A DNA stretch of 64,000 bases from Candidatus Kapaibacterium sp. (GCA_022842685.1 JALHPC010000011.1:1-64000), one strand, 5' to 3'. Positions 25,812 to 35,561 are shown, counted from the first letter of the stretch. Numbers and translations: made by a program. The notes: a model not told the origin generated them from the sequence alone.

Positions 25812-26575
25812 CGATTCGTAGAAAAATTCATTATTCGTTCTGGGTAGTTGGTTACCACAGCGTGTACGCCTAGGGCAAGCATGGCGTCTAAATCCGGTTT
25901 GGTATTTACCGTATACACTCCGTAGGGTATACCATGGGCGCGAGCGTTGGTTGCCCAGTCTGACGTTAGCTCCTCGACGCTGCAACCCCATGCATTGGCG
26001 CCACAAGATGCCACCACGGTAGCGGGCGGTCGCTCGTCACCAGGTACCTGGAGCGCTACCGTTGGAAGCCGCCAGTCCAAGTGTTTAACAAGTGCTAGCG
26101 TACGATGGTCAAACGAACTAAACGCTACAGTATGGGCCATGTTGAAGCGATGAACCAGCTCGACGAGTTTGTGAACGTCATCAATTGTCGAGGTGTCCGA
26201 ATCATCAAACGGTTTGAGTTCGATATTTACATAGACGCGACCGGCGAGAAGCTCTAACGCTTGCACAATGGTTGGTACGCGTTCGCCAGCAAAGGCCTCC
26301 GAAAACCACGAGCCGGCATCAAGTTTCATAAGATCGTCGGTGGACGTCTGCCGAATATATCCGCGGCCATTCGTCGTGCGGCCTAGCACGTCGTCGTGGA
26401 ACACCACCAGGGTGTTGTCGGCCGTGCGTTGCACGTCGAGCTCTACCATTGGTGCGCCACTCGATAGTGCGCGCCGCAGTGCTGCCATGGTGTTTTCGGG
26501 CGCATCGCCACTACTGCCACGGTGGGCAATGGCAAAAAATGGTGTCTCGCGCACGAATTCGGCTAGTGACTTCAC
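25808..26575 (-). CDS. Glycerophosphodiester phosphodiesterase (UgpQ/GlpQ family)
   Basis: 255 residues from a GTG at 26575 overlapping the fmt stop (GTGA). The catalytic residues of the TIM-barrel are visible: H18 and R19 in AHRGSSGDAPENT, E45 and D47 in VELDVQRT, and H60 in VVFHDD. It hydrolyses glycerophosphodiesters to glycerol-3-phosphate and an alcohol. There is no signal peptide, so it is UgpQ-like and cytoplasmic. Part of the miaE-to-multicopper-oxidase chain. Confidence 0.92.
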   Translation of the reverse strand: MKSLAEFVRETPFFAIAHRGSSGDAPENTMAALRRALSSGAPMVELDVQRTADNTLVVFHDDVLGRTTNGRGYIRQTSTDDLMKLDAGSWFSEAFAGERVPTIVQALELLAGRVYVNIELKPFDDSDTSTIDDVHKLVELVHRFNMAHTVAFSSFDHRTLALVKHLDWRLPTVALQVPGDERPPATVVASCGANAWGCSVEELTSDWATNARAHGIPYGVYTVNTKPDLDAMLALGVHAVVTNYPERIMNFSTNR

Positions 26576-27495
26576 TGCATTACTCCCTGTCGATTGCCCC
26601 GATATCCACGCAGTACATCGCTAATCGCCATAGCACGTTTGTTGGGTAGCTGTATCTCGGTTAGCGCAAGAGCTCCGTCGCTGCATCCCACCAACCACTG
26701 TGAATCCGAAATATCTACTTGGCCAACCGATAAAGGGGCATCGGCAAACGCTGCGCGGTAAACTTTTACGACGTCGTTGTGAAAGACCGACCAAGCACAC
26801 GGTACGGGACTCATTCCGTGGATGAAGTTGCGAACGATGTGACGAGGCGCATTCCAATCTATACGACATTGTTCGCGGAAGATTTTTGGGGCCGGTGTTG
26901 CCTGCGTGTCATCTTGTGGATGAGGCACAAGCGTTCCCTCGAAGAGCCCTTGCGCCGTATCAACGGCGCACTGTGCTGCCAGCGGCATCAGCGCTGCATA
27001 CAGCTCGCCGGTGGTTGTTCCGTCAGGAACGTCGATGCCCCTTTGTAAGAGTATGGTGCCGGTGTCTACGACGTCGTTTAACAGAAAACTAGTAACACCG
27101 GTATGTGTGTCGCCACTGATAATGGCGTGGTGGATGGGAGCAGCACCGCGGTGACGTGGCAGCAGCGAGGCATGGACGTTAAACGCGCCTAGGCGAGCGG
27201 TGGAGTACACGGATCGTGGCAAAATGCGAAAGGCAATCACGCAGATAATGTCGGGCCGCAAGGCACGTATCTGTTCCTGGAAATCCGCATCACGAAGCGA
27301 GGAAGGTTTCAGAATCGTGTCGATGCCAGCATTGGCAGCAGCAGCACCCACAGGCGTAGGCGAAAGAACCTGCCCACGACCACGAGGAGCATCTGGAAGG
27401 GTAACAACGGCGTGAACGCCCAGAGAGGTATGCAGAGCTTCGAACGCGGGGACGGCGAAGTCGGCCGTACCCATAAAGACAATGCGGGGGCTCAT
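26572..27495 (-). CDS. fmt: Methionyl-tRNA formyltransferase
   Basis: 307 residues, full length. It formylates the initiator Met-tRNA with 10-formyl-tetrahydrofolate. The N-terminal formyltransferase domain has IVFMGTADFAVPAFEALH and the catalytic block FNVHASLLPRHRGAAPIHHA; the C-terminal tRNA-binding domain starts near KVYRAAF. It overlaps both the rhomboid gene upstream and the phosphodiesterase downstream by 4 nt. No def (peptide deformylase) gene is adjacent. The folate enzyme folD lies about 20 kb away. Confidence 0.96.
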   Translation of the reverse strand: MSPRIVFMGTADFAVPAFEALHTSLGVHAVVTLPDAPRGRGQVLSPTPVGAAAANAGIDTILKPSSLRDADFQEQIRALRPDIICVIAFRILPRSVYSTARLGAFNVHASLLPRHRGAAPIHHAIISGDTHTGVTSFLLNDVVDTGTILLQRGIDVPDGTTTGELYAALMPLAAQCAVDTAQGLFEGTLVPHPQDDTQATPAPKIFREQCRIDWNAPRHIVRNFIHGMSPVPCAWSVFHNDVVKVYRAAFADAPLSVGQVDISDSQWLVGCSDGALALTEIQLPNKRAMAISDVLRGYRGNRQGVMQ

Positions 27496-28061
27496 GCGCG
27501 TTTCCGTGTGGATGCTAAGAGACCAAAGCCAAGGCCAAACACGCCGCCAACAATGTGAGCCATTTGCGAGATATTGTCGTTGGTAAAACCTTGCAGTACT
27601 TCACGTCCTACAAACAAGGCCGCAACAACCACGGCGGTGATGGGCAATGTGCCTTCGCGAAGGTTGGTAAACGACGATAGCACGATGAGCATAAAGACGA
27701 TGCCACTGGCACCGAGAAGGCCGGTGCTAAACAACACGGAGTTCACGATAGCGATTCCGATGGTGGTAATGCCGAACATCATGAGCATGTCGGACCGACC
27801 GTATTTTTCTTCGAGCAGCGGACCGAGGAGCAGCACGAACAACATGTTGCCAGAGAGATGATCCCACGAGGCGTGGCCGAACGGATAGGTAACACAGGTA
27901 AGCAGGTGTAGCGGGTTTAGCCACGAGCCGCCGCTATGTAGGGTAAAGAACATGTTCGTAAACCATGGTCCCACGACGTAGGTTGTTGCAAACACGGACA
28001 CACAAACGATTGTGAAGGTAAGTGTGATAGGGGCGTTATATGTAAGCCGTAGTCTAGCCAT
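27492..28061 (-). CDS. Rhomboid family intramembrane serine protease
   Basis: 189 residues from the ATG at 28061 (MARLRLTYNA), with six predicted helices. The active site is complete: H63-ASWDH68-LSGN72 in helix 2, the serine S119 in LLGASGIVF, and the catalytic histidine H169 in MAHIVGG. It cleaves membrane-protein substrates within or near the bilayer; no substrate is suggested by the neighbours. It overlaps the miaE stop by 8 nt and the fmt start by 4 nt. Confidence 0.92.
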   Translation of the reverse strand: MARLRLTYNAPITLTFTIVCVSVFATTYVVGPWFTNMFFTLHSGGSWLNPLHLLTCVTYPFGHASWDHLSGNMLFVLLLGPLLEEKYGRSDMLMMFGITTIGIAIVNSVLFSTGLLGASGIVFMLIVLSSFTNLREGTLPITAVVVAALFVGREVLQGFTNDNISQMAHIVGGVFGLGFGLLASTRKRA

Positions 28062-28629
28062 GCATGGTTGGGCTGTTTGGCAGATGTCGGACGATATCGG
28101 CTTCGATAGCGCCAAACTCGGCTAGGCGTTGGCGCACTACGGCATCGGGCATGTACTCCCGCGCAATGTCGGTATAAGCGCGGTAGTGTCCGGCTTCGGA
28201 AGCCAGCAGCGAAGCGTAGAGCGAGCGCATCGATTCATCGGGGCAGTGCTTGGCAAGCAGCGAAAAGCGCTCGCACGACCGTGCTTCGATAAACGCACCT
28301 ACGATGAGAAGGTCGAGCAGACGATCGGGTTCGGTAGTACGAACGCAATCTTGGAGGGCTTTGATGTAGGGATTGGGTCTATCGGCGGTTAGCGCAATGC
28401 CGCGGTCGTCAAGGATGCCCACCACAAGGGCAAGATGGTCGATCTCTTCCTTTGCCAGCTCGATCATATCCCGCACAAGGCGCATTCTATCGGGATACCT
28501 ACTAACCATAGCCAAGGCAAAGGCCGCGGCCTTCTTTTCGCAGTGGGCGTGGTCGCTAAGGATGGCGTCGGGATTGTCGATGGCCACCTGTATCCAGGCG
28601 GCCTGCGACTCGGATTGCAGGCATAACAT
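28054..28629 (-). CDS. miaE: tRNA hydroxylase MiaE
   Basis: 191 residues. MiaE hydroxylates the isopentenyl side chain of ms2io6A-type modified adenosine 37 in tRNA, using a non-haem di-iron centre. The ferritin-like iron ligands are visible in MIELAKEEIDHLALV, FIEARSCERFSLL and LLASEAGHYRAYTDIA. It has no miaA or miaB next to it here. A TAGTTTTG box ends 4 nt before the ATG. It is the first gene of a seven-gene same-strand chain reaching 23483. Confidence 0.92.
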   Translation of the reverse strand: MLCLQSESQAAWIQVAIDNPDAILSDHAHCEKKAAAFALAMVSRYPDRMRLVRDMIELAKEEIDHLALVVGILDDRGIALTADRPNPYIKALQDCVRTTEPDRLLDLLIVGAFIEARSCERFSLLAKHCPDESMRSLYASLLASEAGHYRAYTDIAREYMPDAVVRQRLAEFGAIEADIVRHLPNSPTMHG

Positions 28630-28633
28630 CCTG

Positions 28634-28641
28634 CAAAACTA
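28634..28641 (-). promoter_or_regulatory. TAnnTTTG promoter box for the miaE operon (probable leaderless start)
   Basis: The minus strand reads TAGTTTTG, CAGG, ATG. It is the only promoter-like box seen for the chain miaE to multicopper oxidase. Confidence 0.55.
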
Positions 28642-28659
28642 CAACATGGCGGCAGGGGA

Positions 28660-29943
28660 TTACCGAAGTAACTCGATGGCTCGCTGCATAACCCCGGCAA
28701 ACGTCACCGTATCAACGGCAGCCGAGGGATTCACCCATGCGCCCGATACCGCATACCAGTCGCCAGAGGAGTGACGCAGCAAGAAGACCATACAAACGAC
28801 ACCAGTTTCGCTGCCACCCTTAAAGCCCGCATACGGCCATACTGCTGCGTCAATCGATACGCCTGGATTCTTTGCCAAAATGTCGAGCGCAGGCTTGCCC
28901 GCTGTGTCGGCACCCTGCAAACGAAACCAATTCATACAGGCCGCCATGTCCCGCATGGATGCAAACCACTCGACAGAGTCAGCCAACACGACGTTGTCGA
29001 CAAAGGTGACGTCGTCGTACTGCAACGATGTTAGCTCTTCCTCCAACATGACGCGCCGCTGTGCCGGCTTCATAGAATAATAACGGCGCGCCCGTTCACC
29101 TCCGTCGGTAAACTTCAACTGGAACAGTTCACGCGTCGATAGAAAGGGCATGTTCAACCGCGGCTGCGTATGGCCCATCACTCCCTGTATCTGCTCTACA
29201 TGTTGCCGACCCAACGTAAACAGTAATTCATCGGTTGCTGTGTTGTCGCTTACGCTAATCATTTTTAACGCTAGTGTGTGCAGCGTTACTGGACTACCAA
29301 GTGGCCACGTATGAACCTCGCCGCTAGGATACGACCTGTGACTAGAGCGCAATTCGATAACATCCTTCCACGCGCGTTGACCCGCTTTGATACTGCGCAC
29401 AAGTTCACCCAACACAAATAGCTTGAAACTACTGCCAAGGGGCATCGGCGTGCCAGCGTTGTGCCCTACGATGGTGTCGCCCTTCGTGAGATTAACAGCA
29501 AGAAAGGCCGATGCTCCCGGCAGGGCCTTTAGCTCGGTTACTACACTGTCAAGCGTAGTGACGTCGGGTACAGGCGGACGTAAGAAGAGCCCCGAAATAC
29601 GATGAGGCGGCGTGGACTCGATTGTAAGTTCAACAGGCACGCGGATCTTCTTGCTCATGTGCAAACTACCCGTGCAACTAAACTCCGTCTTTGTAACATC
29701 GACGGTTGCTTTCACAAATGTGCCAGTCGAAGCCGTGAGCTGCCGAATAGCAGCCACCAGTTGCTGTGGAGGTACAGCCCTAAGGAAGTCCTTGGTAAAT
29801 ATGTCCTCGTTAACAGCAGCCATAGGCACTGTAAGTGCCCCAACGTCTCGAAGGCGTTCTAGCAACGGGTTGGATGCAACCATTGTAGACATCCCAGTCG
29901 CAAGGAGTACAAAAGCAAGAAGAACGTGGGCTGTATGGGGCAT
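28660..29943 (-). CDS. Secreted class A beta-lactamase-like serine hydrolase
   Basis: 427 residues with a signal peptide (MPHTAHVLLAFVLLATGMST). An extra N-terminal domain of about 130 residues precedes the penicillin-binding fold. Active-site motifs are S171-S-F-K174 (SxxK), SDN in KMISVSDNTATDELL and a KTG-like KGGSETG near the C-terminus. Such secreted serine hydrolases may be D,D-peptidases or esterases; true beta-lactamase activity is not implied, and the large size and N-terminal domain argue against a simple one. It stands alone between operons. Confidence 0.85.
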   Translation of the reverse strand: MPHTAHVLLAFVLLATGMSTMVASNPLLERLRDVGALTVPMAAVNEDIFTKDFLRAVPPQQLVAAIRQLTASTGTFVKATVDVTKTEFSCTGSLHMSKKIRVPVELTIESTPPHRISGLFLRPPVPDVTTLDSVVTELKALPGASAFLAVNLTKGDTIVGHNAGTPMPLGSSFKLFVLGELVRSIKAGQRAWKDVIELRSSHRSYPSGEVHTWPLGSPVTLHTLALKMISVSDNTATDELLFTLGRQHVEQIQGVMGHTQPRLNMPFLSTRELFQLKFTDGGERARRYYSMKPAQRRVMLEEELTSLQYDDVTFVDNVVLADSVEWFASMRDMAACMNWFRLQGADTAGKPALDILAKNPGVSIDAAVWPYAGFKGGSETGVVCMVFLLRHSSGDWYAVSGAWVNPSAAVDTVTFAGVMQRAIELLR

Positions 29944-30009
29944 GAACGTGCTTTGATGAATTGGTGTAACAGAAACATGTATAACGCATCGCCAAGAGTT
30001 CTCGGCGTA

Positions 30010-31143
30010 TTACCGAGCCATAATCGCAAAGGGTAGTGCCTGATAAAAGTCGCGTGTGCGTAGCACCAGTACATAGTCGCCCGGAGCCAGCATCGACAAG
30101 TCGACGTCGCGCTCTTGCAGGCCTGCTTCGAGCGTCTTGTCGGCAATGATGCGCGCCTTCATGCCCAGTACATTCCGCACATACAGTTGTATGCTCGATT
30201 CACCAGGCACTGTATATCGTAGGGCATACCATCCTTGCTTATCAGATAAAGGGGCAATGGAAAGCTGCGGCCTACGCACATCGCGCAGTTGCGCCGCTTC
30301 GCGGCTGGTTTCCGCAAGCGGATAGCCATAGATTGGCACCGTGGCGTCGCCAGCATTACGCTCGCTTGCCGTTAGGTACGAAGTACCGTCAGACGAAAAC
30401 GCTATGGCCTCGCCCTGTGGCTCGGGCATGTAGGGCATCGTCTGCGGTGTGCGCCGTAGAGCGTCCGCTATCGACTCGCTAGGCCCCCGCCTCCACGCAT
30501 AGGTGTACATGTAGTTCTTTACCACAACGATGTTGCCATCGGGCGATACGTCGCCAGCCGTGGCCAGCATAAACGGCAACTCCGTCACAAACTGTAATGT
30601 GTCGATGCCGTCAGTAGGCATAGGCACGCGATACAGACGATTGCGCCGCTCGCGTTTGGTGACGATGAACAGGTCGCCGGTGCGAGGGTCGCATAGCAGC
30701 GTTTCGGCGTCGCGTGGACCATCGGGATACATAAGTGTTTGCCACGTAAAGCGCACACTTGCGGTGTCGGCGTACGGAAGCTCGGCTACGGCATAGATGC
30801 GAATCGTGGAACGCTTGGCGTCGTTATCGCCTATGTCGGCAACGTAAACGTAGCGCACCGACGTGTCGCCGCTGCGCGACGGCCCATAGGCAACATCTTC
30901 CCAGTCGACATTTGACGCACCATCCAGCCGCCATCGCCGAACTACCGTGCCCACGGTATTCATTCCATACAGCACGGGCCCGTCGCCACTGTCATTGACA
31001 GCCCAGAACAACTCCGGAACCGAGTGCGAAGCTGCCATGCCCGAAATTTCGTGGAGCGACGAATCCACATTGCCAACCTGAAAAGGTCCACCGGCAAACA
31101 TGGAGTCGATAACCGCAGTTGCAAGAAGGGTGGTAAGTATCAT
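30010..31143 (-). CDS. T9SS-exported beta-propeller-like protein of unknown function
   Basis: 377 residues with a short hydrophobic N-terminus (MILTTLLATAVIDSMFAGG) that may act as a signal peptide. The body has repeated propeller-like strands (EISGMAASHSVPELFWAVND, VYVADIGDNDAKRSTIRIYA, DAETLLCDPRTGDLFIVTKR, GEAIAFSSDGTSYLTASER), similar to phytase/SdiA-like NHL proteins, but I cannot assign an enzyme. The C-terminal 65 residues form a T9SS type A domain (IQLYVRNVLG, LSMLAPGDYVLVLR). No close operon partner. Confidence 0.75.
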   Translation of the reverse strand: MILTTLLATAVIDSMFAGGPFQVGNVDSSLHEISGMAASHSVPELFWAVNDSGDGPVLYGMNTVGTVVRRWRLDGASNVDWEDVAYGPSRSGDTSVRYVYVADIGDNDAKRSTIRIYAVAELPYADTASVRFTWQTLMYPDGPRDAETLLCDPRTGDLFIVTKRERRNRLYRVPMPTDGIDTLQFVTELPFMLATAGDVSPDGNIVVVKNYMYTYAWRRGPSESIADALRRTPQTMPYMPEPQGEAIAFSSDGTSYLTASERNAGDATVPIYGYPLAETSREAAQLRDVRRPQLSIAPLSDKQGWYALRYTVPGESSIQLYVRNVLGMKARIIADKTLEAGLQERDVDLSMLAPGDYVLVLRTRDFYQALPFAIMAR

Positions 31144-31219
31144 GAGTCAATTGTTGACTTCAGCAAGTGCTTTGTTGCAACAACGGCATTACTACGGTAC
31201 ATATTGGCTTCAACGATAC

Positions 31220-33016
31220 TCATTGTGGTTGACGTCGCTCAAGCCAAAACGTATTCAAAACACCCTTGCCTTTAACGAGCGTTAGGCCCCGAGGCGTAAG
31301 AACTACCGATGCCAATGGTGCTAACTCGCGCGCTACTGCCTCGGAAACGTGAATCCGACCAGCTTCGCCTGTACTCTCCATTCGCGATGCTACGTTTACA
31401 GTGTCACCCCAAACGTCATACTGAAGCCGTTCCGTACCTATAACGCCAGCAGTGGCTGGCCCAACGTGCATCCCAAACCGAACCGATAGTGGCTTGCCAT
31501 CGGGCCACGCAAAGTGCTCTTGCGACAAGTCGAGCGCAACTTGTGCTAACGTTGTACAAGCCGCAAGCGGGGATGCATCGGTGGCAATGCACATGTAAGC
31601 ATCGCCAATGGTTTTAATCTTGAGAGCGCCGTGCTGTCGAACAACGGCATCGAACTTCACAAACAGCGATTCAAGCAAGGACACCAGCTCGGCGGGATTC
31701 ATCATCGACGATGCCGATGTAAAACCCGCTACGTCCGAGAACAAGACGGCAACATGCGGAAGGTTGTCGAACACACGCTCGCCTCGCATAATGCGGCTAG
31801 CCACATGGTCGGGAAGGGTAGCCAGTACAACGCTCCGATGTAGATCAACTTGTTCACGTTGTACTTCAAGTTCGCGGCGTTGTTTTTGTTGTTCCAGCGA
31901 CCGGTGAACCGCTGCGCCGCGAATCTCCTCTTCCGTCTTCCTTTGTAATTCGTTGTACTTTACATAGCCATCAAAGTCGCTAAGGCCTTTGCAAATGTCA
32001 ATCAACGCGTTGTATGCCTTGGACAGGGGATCCAAGAAGCCATGTTCCTGTGCAAGCACCACGGCTGTTTCGAACGCCATTCGAGCGTCGTCCAGTTTGC
32101 TTTCGTTCTGAGCCATCTGTGCATGGAGTACTAAGGCGCCAACTTCGAATAGGGGGAGAAGCGGTCGATGGTCGCTCAATCGATCTAGCGTCGCACGCGC
32201 TTCGTCATGACTACCTACAATGTGTTGTACTGAAGCTAGCTCGAATAGGCAGCCCTGGATCAAGAGGGGGTCACCTGTAGTCATTGCACGTTCTGAAGCT
32301 TGGCTACAAATGGACAAGCTCTCTTCGTATCTACCCAAATCATTAAGTACTGGCGCCATATTCTGCATACAGCCAATGATGGCGCGCTCGTTCTTTGAGT
32401 CTTGCAAGCCCTCGAGAGAGCGTTCAAGATGCTCGAGGGCTTTGGTCGTATCACCGGCTGACGCGTATACCATGCCGATGTTGAGATGGCCAATTGCGGC
32501 ATTGTAGAATGCCAATGGCCCGTTGTCTTCATCCAGCTGCCGATGCAGATATTCGAGTGCTTTCGGAAAGTCGCCCATGGTTGCATATACAAGGCCAAGG
32601 TTGCCGAGTAGGGTCGCCACGTTGCCATCCGGCAGATACATCTTCGCATAACCAAGCCCGCGTTCTAAGGCGGTAACGGCCTGAGGCAATTGGCCTGCGC
32701 GCCAGTAGATTACGCCCATAAACGACATTGAGTCGAGGTGGAGCTGATGTAAACCTGTTAACGCAGCTAGCTCCGATGCCTCGTCGGCATACGACAGTGC
32801 TTTCTTGAGATCACCGCGGGTTGATTCGGCCCTAGAGCGGCCCAAAAGGGCAGAGGTTTGGCATAACGGGTGGTCGTACTCTTCCAGCTCTTCTACCACG
32901 CTTAGCATCATGGCAACGTCGCCGCGCGTTAATGCCTCCTCGATTCGTTTCAAATGCAAGCCATGAATCTCCTCGATGGACAAGTCGGTCAATTGTGAGG
33001 TAGACGGCTTTTCCAT
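31220..33016 (-). CDS. TPR-containing class III adenylate/guanylate cyclase
   Basis: 598 residues. About ten tetratricopeptide-like repeats (30-350; for example LLGNLGLVYATMGDFPKALE, GHLNIGMVYASAGDTTKALE) and a short coiled coil (365-400) lead into a cyclase domain. Metal-binding D428 lies in FSDVAGFT and D472 in KTIGDAY. K468 and D534 (YDVWGDTVN) are the residues that select adenine, and N541/R545 (NVASRME) stabilise the transition state. cAMP formation is therefore likely. No membrane segment or sensor domain is seen; the TPRs probably bind a partner protein. It begins 4 nt after the leuS stop, so it is probably co-transcribed with leuS. Confidence 0.9.
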   Translation of the reverse strand: MEKPSTSQLTDLSIEEIHGLHLKRIEEALTRGDVAMMLSVVEELEEYDHPLCQTSALLGRSRAESTRGDLKKALSYADEASELAALTGLHQLHLDSMSFMGVIYWRAGQLPQAVTALERGLGYAKMYLPDGNVATLLGNLGLVYATMGDFPKALEYLHRQLDEDNGPLAFYNAAIGHLNIGMVYASAGDTTKALEHLERSLEGLQDSKNERAIIGCMQNMAPVLNDLGRYEESLSICSQASERAMTTGDPLLIQGCLFELASVQHIVGSHDEARATLDRLSDHRPLLPLFEVGALVLHAQMAQNESKLDDARMAFETAVVLAQEHGFLDPLSKAYNALIDICKGLSDFDGYVKYNELQRKTEEEIRGAAVHRSLEQQKQRRELEVQREQVDLHRSVVLATLPDHVASRIMRGERVFDNLPHVAVLFSDVAGFTSASSMMNPAELVSLLESLFVKFDAVVRQHGALKIKTIGDAYMCIATDASPLAACTTLAQVALDLSQEHFAWPDGKPLSVRFGMHVGPATAGVIGTERLQYDVWGDTVNVASRMESTGEAGRIHVSEAVARELAPLASVVLTPRGLTLVKGKGVLNTFWLERRQPQ

Positions 33017-33020
33017 TGCA

Positions 33021-35561
33021 CTAGACGATAAGGTTCACCAGTTTGCCCTTGACCACAATTGTGCGTCGAATGGGTTTGCCGTCAATCACCTTTTGAATGT
33101 TCTCTGAGGCCAACGCTGCAGCCGTTAGTGTCTCGTCGTCTGTATCGGGCGACATCATTGCCTTTGCACGGATCTTGCCATTCACCTGAAAGACAATCTC
33201 TGTTGTTGCCTTCACCATCTTCGACGTGTCGGCCTCGGGGAAAACGCTTGTGCTTACGAAGCCCCCTTCACCAAGAATAGACCACAGCTCTTCGGCTATG
33301 TGGGGAGCAAACGGGGCTAGGCACTGAACGAACTGGACCATGGCCGTGCGCGGGCGCACTTGGGCAGTTGTAAATTCGTTGACAAAAATCATGAACTGTG
33401 CAACGGTGGTGTTAAAGCTCAGGGCTTCAACATCGGCGCGAACCTTCGCGATGGTTGTGTGCAGCACGTAGTCTTGTTCGGGTGTGCAGGGAACGTCTTG
33501 CACAGCAGCCGACAACGATCCATCGTCGGCAACAACAAGGCGCCACACCCGTTGCAAGAACCGTGTAATGCCTTCGATACCACGGGGATTCCATGGAGCC
33601 GAAGCTTCTAGTGGGCCAAGGAACATTTCGTACAGGCGCAACGCATCAGCACCATGTTGGTCGATGACGTCGTCGGGGTTTACGGTATTCCCCAACGACT
33701 TCGACATTTTACGGCCATCTTCACCTAATATTAATCCCTGGTGGAAAAGGCGCTTAAATGGCTCTGGCTGCGAAACATAACCGTAGTCAAACAGCACTTT
33801 GTGCCAAAATCGAGCATAGAGCAAATGGAGCACGGCATGTTCACCGCCACCGATATATAAATCCACGCCCGTCGACCCCATCCAGTACTGTTCTTCAGAA
33901 GGGGCACAGAACCACGTTGGATTCTTGGGATCGCAGTAACGAAGGTAATACCAGCATGAGCCAGCCCACTGGGGCATCGTGTTGGTTTCGTAGCGGGCGT
34001 GCTTGCCAGTAACAGCGTCGGTAAAGCTCACCCAGTCGGGCACGGTTGCAAGGGCAGACTCGCCCGTGCCGGCCGGTTGAAAGTTCTCAACTTCGGGAAG
34101 GCGCAATGGTAACTCTTCGAGCGACAGCGCGCGCCGCGAACCATCGTCGAAAAACATAATGGGAATGGGCTCGCCCCAATAGCGTTGGCGCGAAAACAGC
34201 CAATCGCGCAACTTGAACTGCACAGTTCCTTGGCCCATACCGGAGCGCTCAAGCCATGCGATGATGGCGGCGGCAGCTTCGGACGTAGGCAGGCCGGTAA
34301 TGCTAACGGCTTCGGACGAGGAATGTACCGAAACACCGTGAGCAACATACGGGAAGGAGACTTCGTTGCCATCGACTGGCGCAACCACTTGCACAATTGG
34401 CAGACCAAACTCGGTGGCAAACTCGTAGTCGCGTTCATCATGGGCAGGCACGGCCATAATGGCGCCTGTGCCGTAGTGAGCCAGAACATAGTCGGCAATC
34501 CAAATGGGAATGCGTTCGCCCGTGGCAGGGTGGACGGCCGTAGCGCCAAGGGCTACGCCGGATTTTTCTTTCGAGAGTTCGGTGCGTTCAAGGTCGCTCT
34601 TGAGCGCAGCGGCTTCACGATACGAATTCACCGCTTCGCGGGCATCTGCTGACGTAATGCTGTCGACAAGAGGATGCTCGGGAGCCAACACAAGGTAGGT
34701 AGCGCCGAATAGCGTGTCGGGCCGTGTGGTAAAGACGGTGATCGAAGCGTCGTGTGCGTCCACTTGAAACGTAATGCGTGCGCCTTCGCTCTTGCCAATC
34801 CAGTGGCGCTGCATATCGACGGTGCTTGATGGCCAATCCACCAGATCGAGGTCACGCAGTAATCTGTCGGCATAGGCGGTAATCCGAAGCATCCATTGGC
34901 GCATTGGGCGTCGTTCTACGGTATAGCCCTTCTCTTTCCATTCGTCGACCTCTTCGTTGGCGAGTACCGTGCCCAGTTCTTCGCACCAATTCACAGGAGA
35001 GTGGGCGATGAAGGCCAGGCGGTGTTCATCGCGATAGGCCTCGATGGCAGCCGCCTCGGTGATACTCTGTGGGATTGGCAATTCGTCGATGTGCCGCGCG
35101 CGCTGGGCAACGTTGTCGTACCACGAGTTATAGATGAGCACAAACAGGTGCTGCGTCCACTTCACGTAATCGGGATCAGTCGTGTTTACCGAGCGGTTCC
35201 AGTCGTAGTCGAAGCCAATTCTGTCGAGCTGTGTGCGGAACGTCGCTACATTACGTTCTGTAATCAACCGCGGGTGAATATTCTCCTTCATGGCTTGCCG
35301 TTCGGTGGGAAGTCCGAAGGCATCGAAGCCCATGGGGTGCAGCACGTTGAAGCCGCACATACGTTTAAAGCGCGACACGATGTCGGTGGCGGTATAGCCT
35401 TCGGGGTGTCCTATATGCAAACCTGTTCCCGACGGATAGGGGAACATGTCGAGCACAAAGTACTTGGGCTTCGACGTATCGGTAGCAGATGCATAGATGT
35501 TTGCATCGCGCCAGCGTTGCTGCCACTTGGGCTCAATCTCGGAGGGTGTATAGCCAGTCAT
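33021..35561 (-). CDS. leuS: Leucyl-tRNA synthetase
   Basis: 846 residues from the ATG at 35561 (MTGYTPSEIEPKWQQRWRDA); an in-frame ATG 15 nt upstream overlaps the promoter-like box. The HIGH motif is in GTGLHIGHPEGYTATD and KMSKS in GRKMSKSLGNTVNP. The CP1 editing domain has TTRPDTLFGATYLVL, and a WD-type Zn-less tail ends with KGKLVNLIV. The enzyme charges tRNA-Leu in the cytoplasm. It is followed after 4 nt by the TPR-cyclase gene. Confidence 0.97.
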   Translation of the reverse strand: MTGYTPSEIEPKWQQRWRDANIYASATDTSKPKYFVLDMFPYPSGTGLHIGHPEGYTATDIVSRFKRMCGFNVLHPMGFDAFGLPTERQAMKENIHPRLITERNVATFRTQLDRIGFDYDWNRSVNTTDPDYVKWTQHLFVLIYNSWYDNVAQRARHIDELPIPQSITEAAAIEAYRDEHRLAFIAHSPVNWCEELGTVLANEEVDEWKEKGYTVERRPMRQWMLRITAYADRLLRDLDLVDWPSSTVDMQRHWIGKSEGARITFQVDAHDASITVFTTRPDTLFGATYLVLAPEHPLVDSITSADAREAVNSYREAAALKSDLERTELSKEKSGVALGATAVHPATGERIPIWIADYVLAHYGTGAIMAVPAHDERDYEFATEFGLPIVQVVAPVDGNEVSFPYVAHGVSVHSSSEAVSITGLPTSEAAAAIIAWLERSGMGQGTVQFKLRDWLFSRQRYWGEPIPIMFFDDGSRRALSLEELPLRLPEVENFQPAGTGESALATVPDWVSFTDAVTGKHARYETNTMPQWAGSCWYYLRYCDPKNPTWFCAPSEEQYWMGSTGVDLYIGGGEHAVLHLLYARFWHKVLFDYGYVSQPEPFKRLFHQGLILGEDGRKMSKSLGNTVNPDDVIDQHGADALRLYEMFLGPLEASAPWNPRGIEGITRFLQRVWRLVVADDGSLSAAVQDVPCTPEQDYVLHTTIAKVRADVEALSFNTTVAQFMIFVNEFTTAQVRPRTAMVQFVQCLAPFAPHIAEELWSILGEGGFVSTSVFPEADTSKMVKATTEIVFQVNGKIRAKAMMSPDTDDETLTAAALASENIQKVIDGKPIRRTIVVKGKLVNLIV

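Noticed and set aside
28660..29943. Antibiotic-resistance beta-lactamase
   Set aside because: The motifs fit the superfamily, but the protein is about 140 residues longer than class A enzymes, with an extra N-terminal domain; resistance cannot be claimed.
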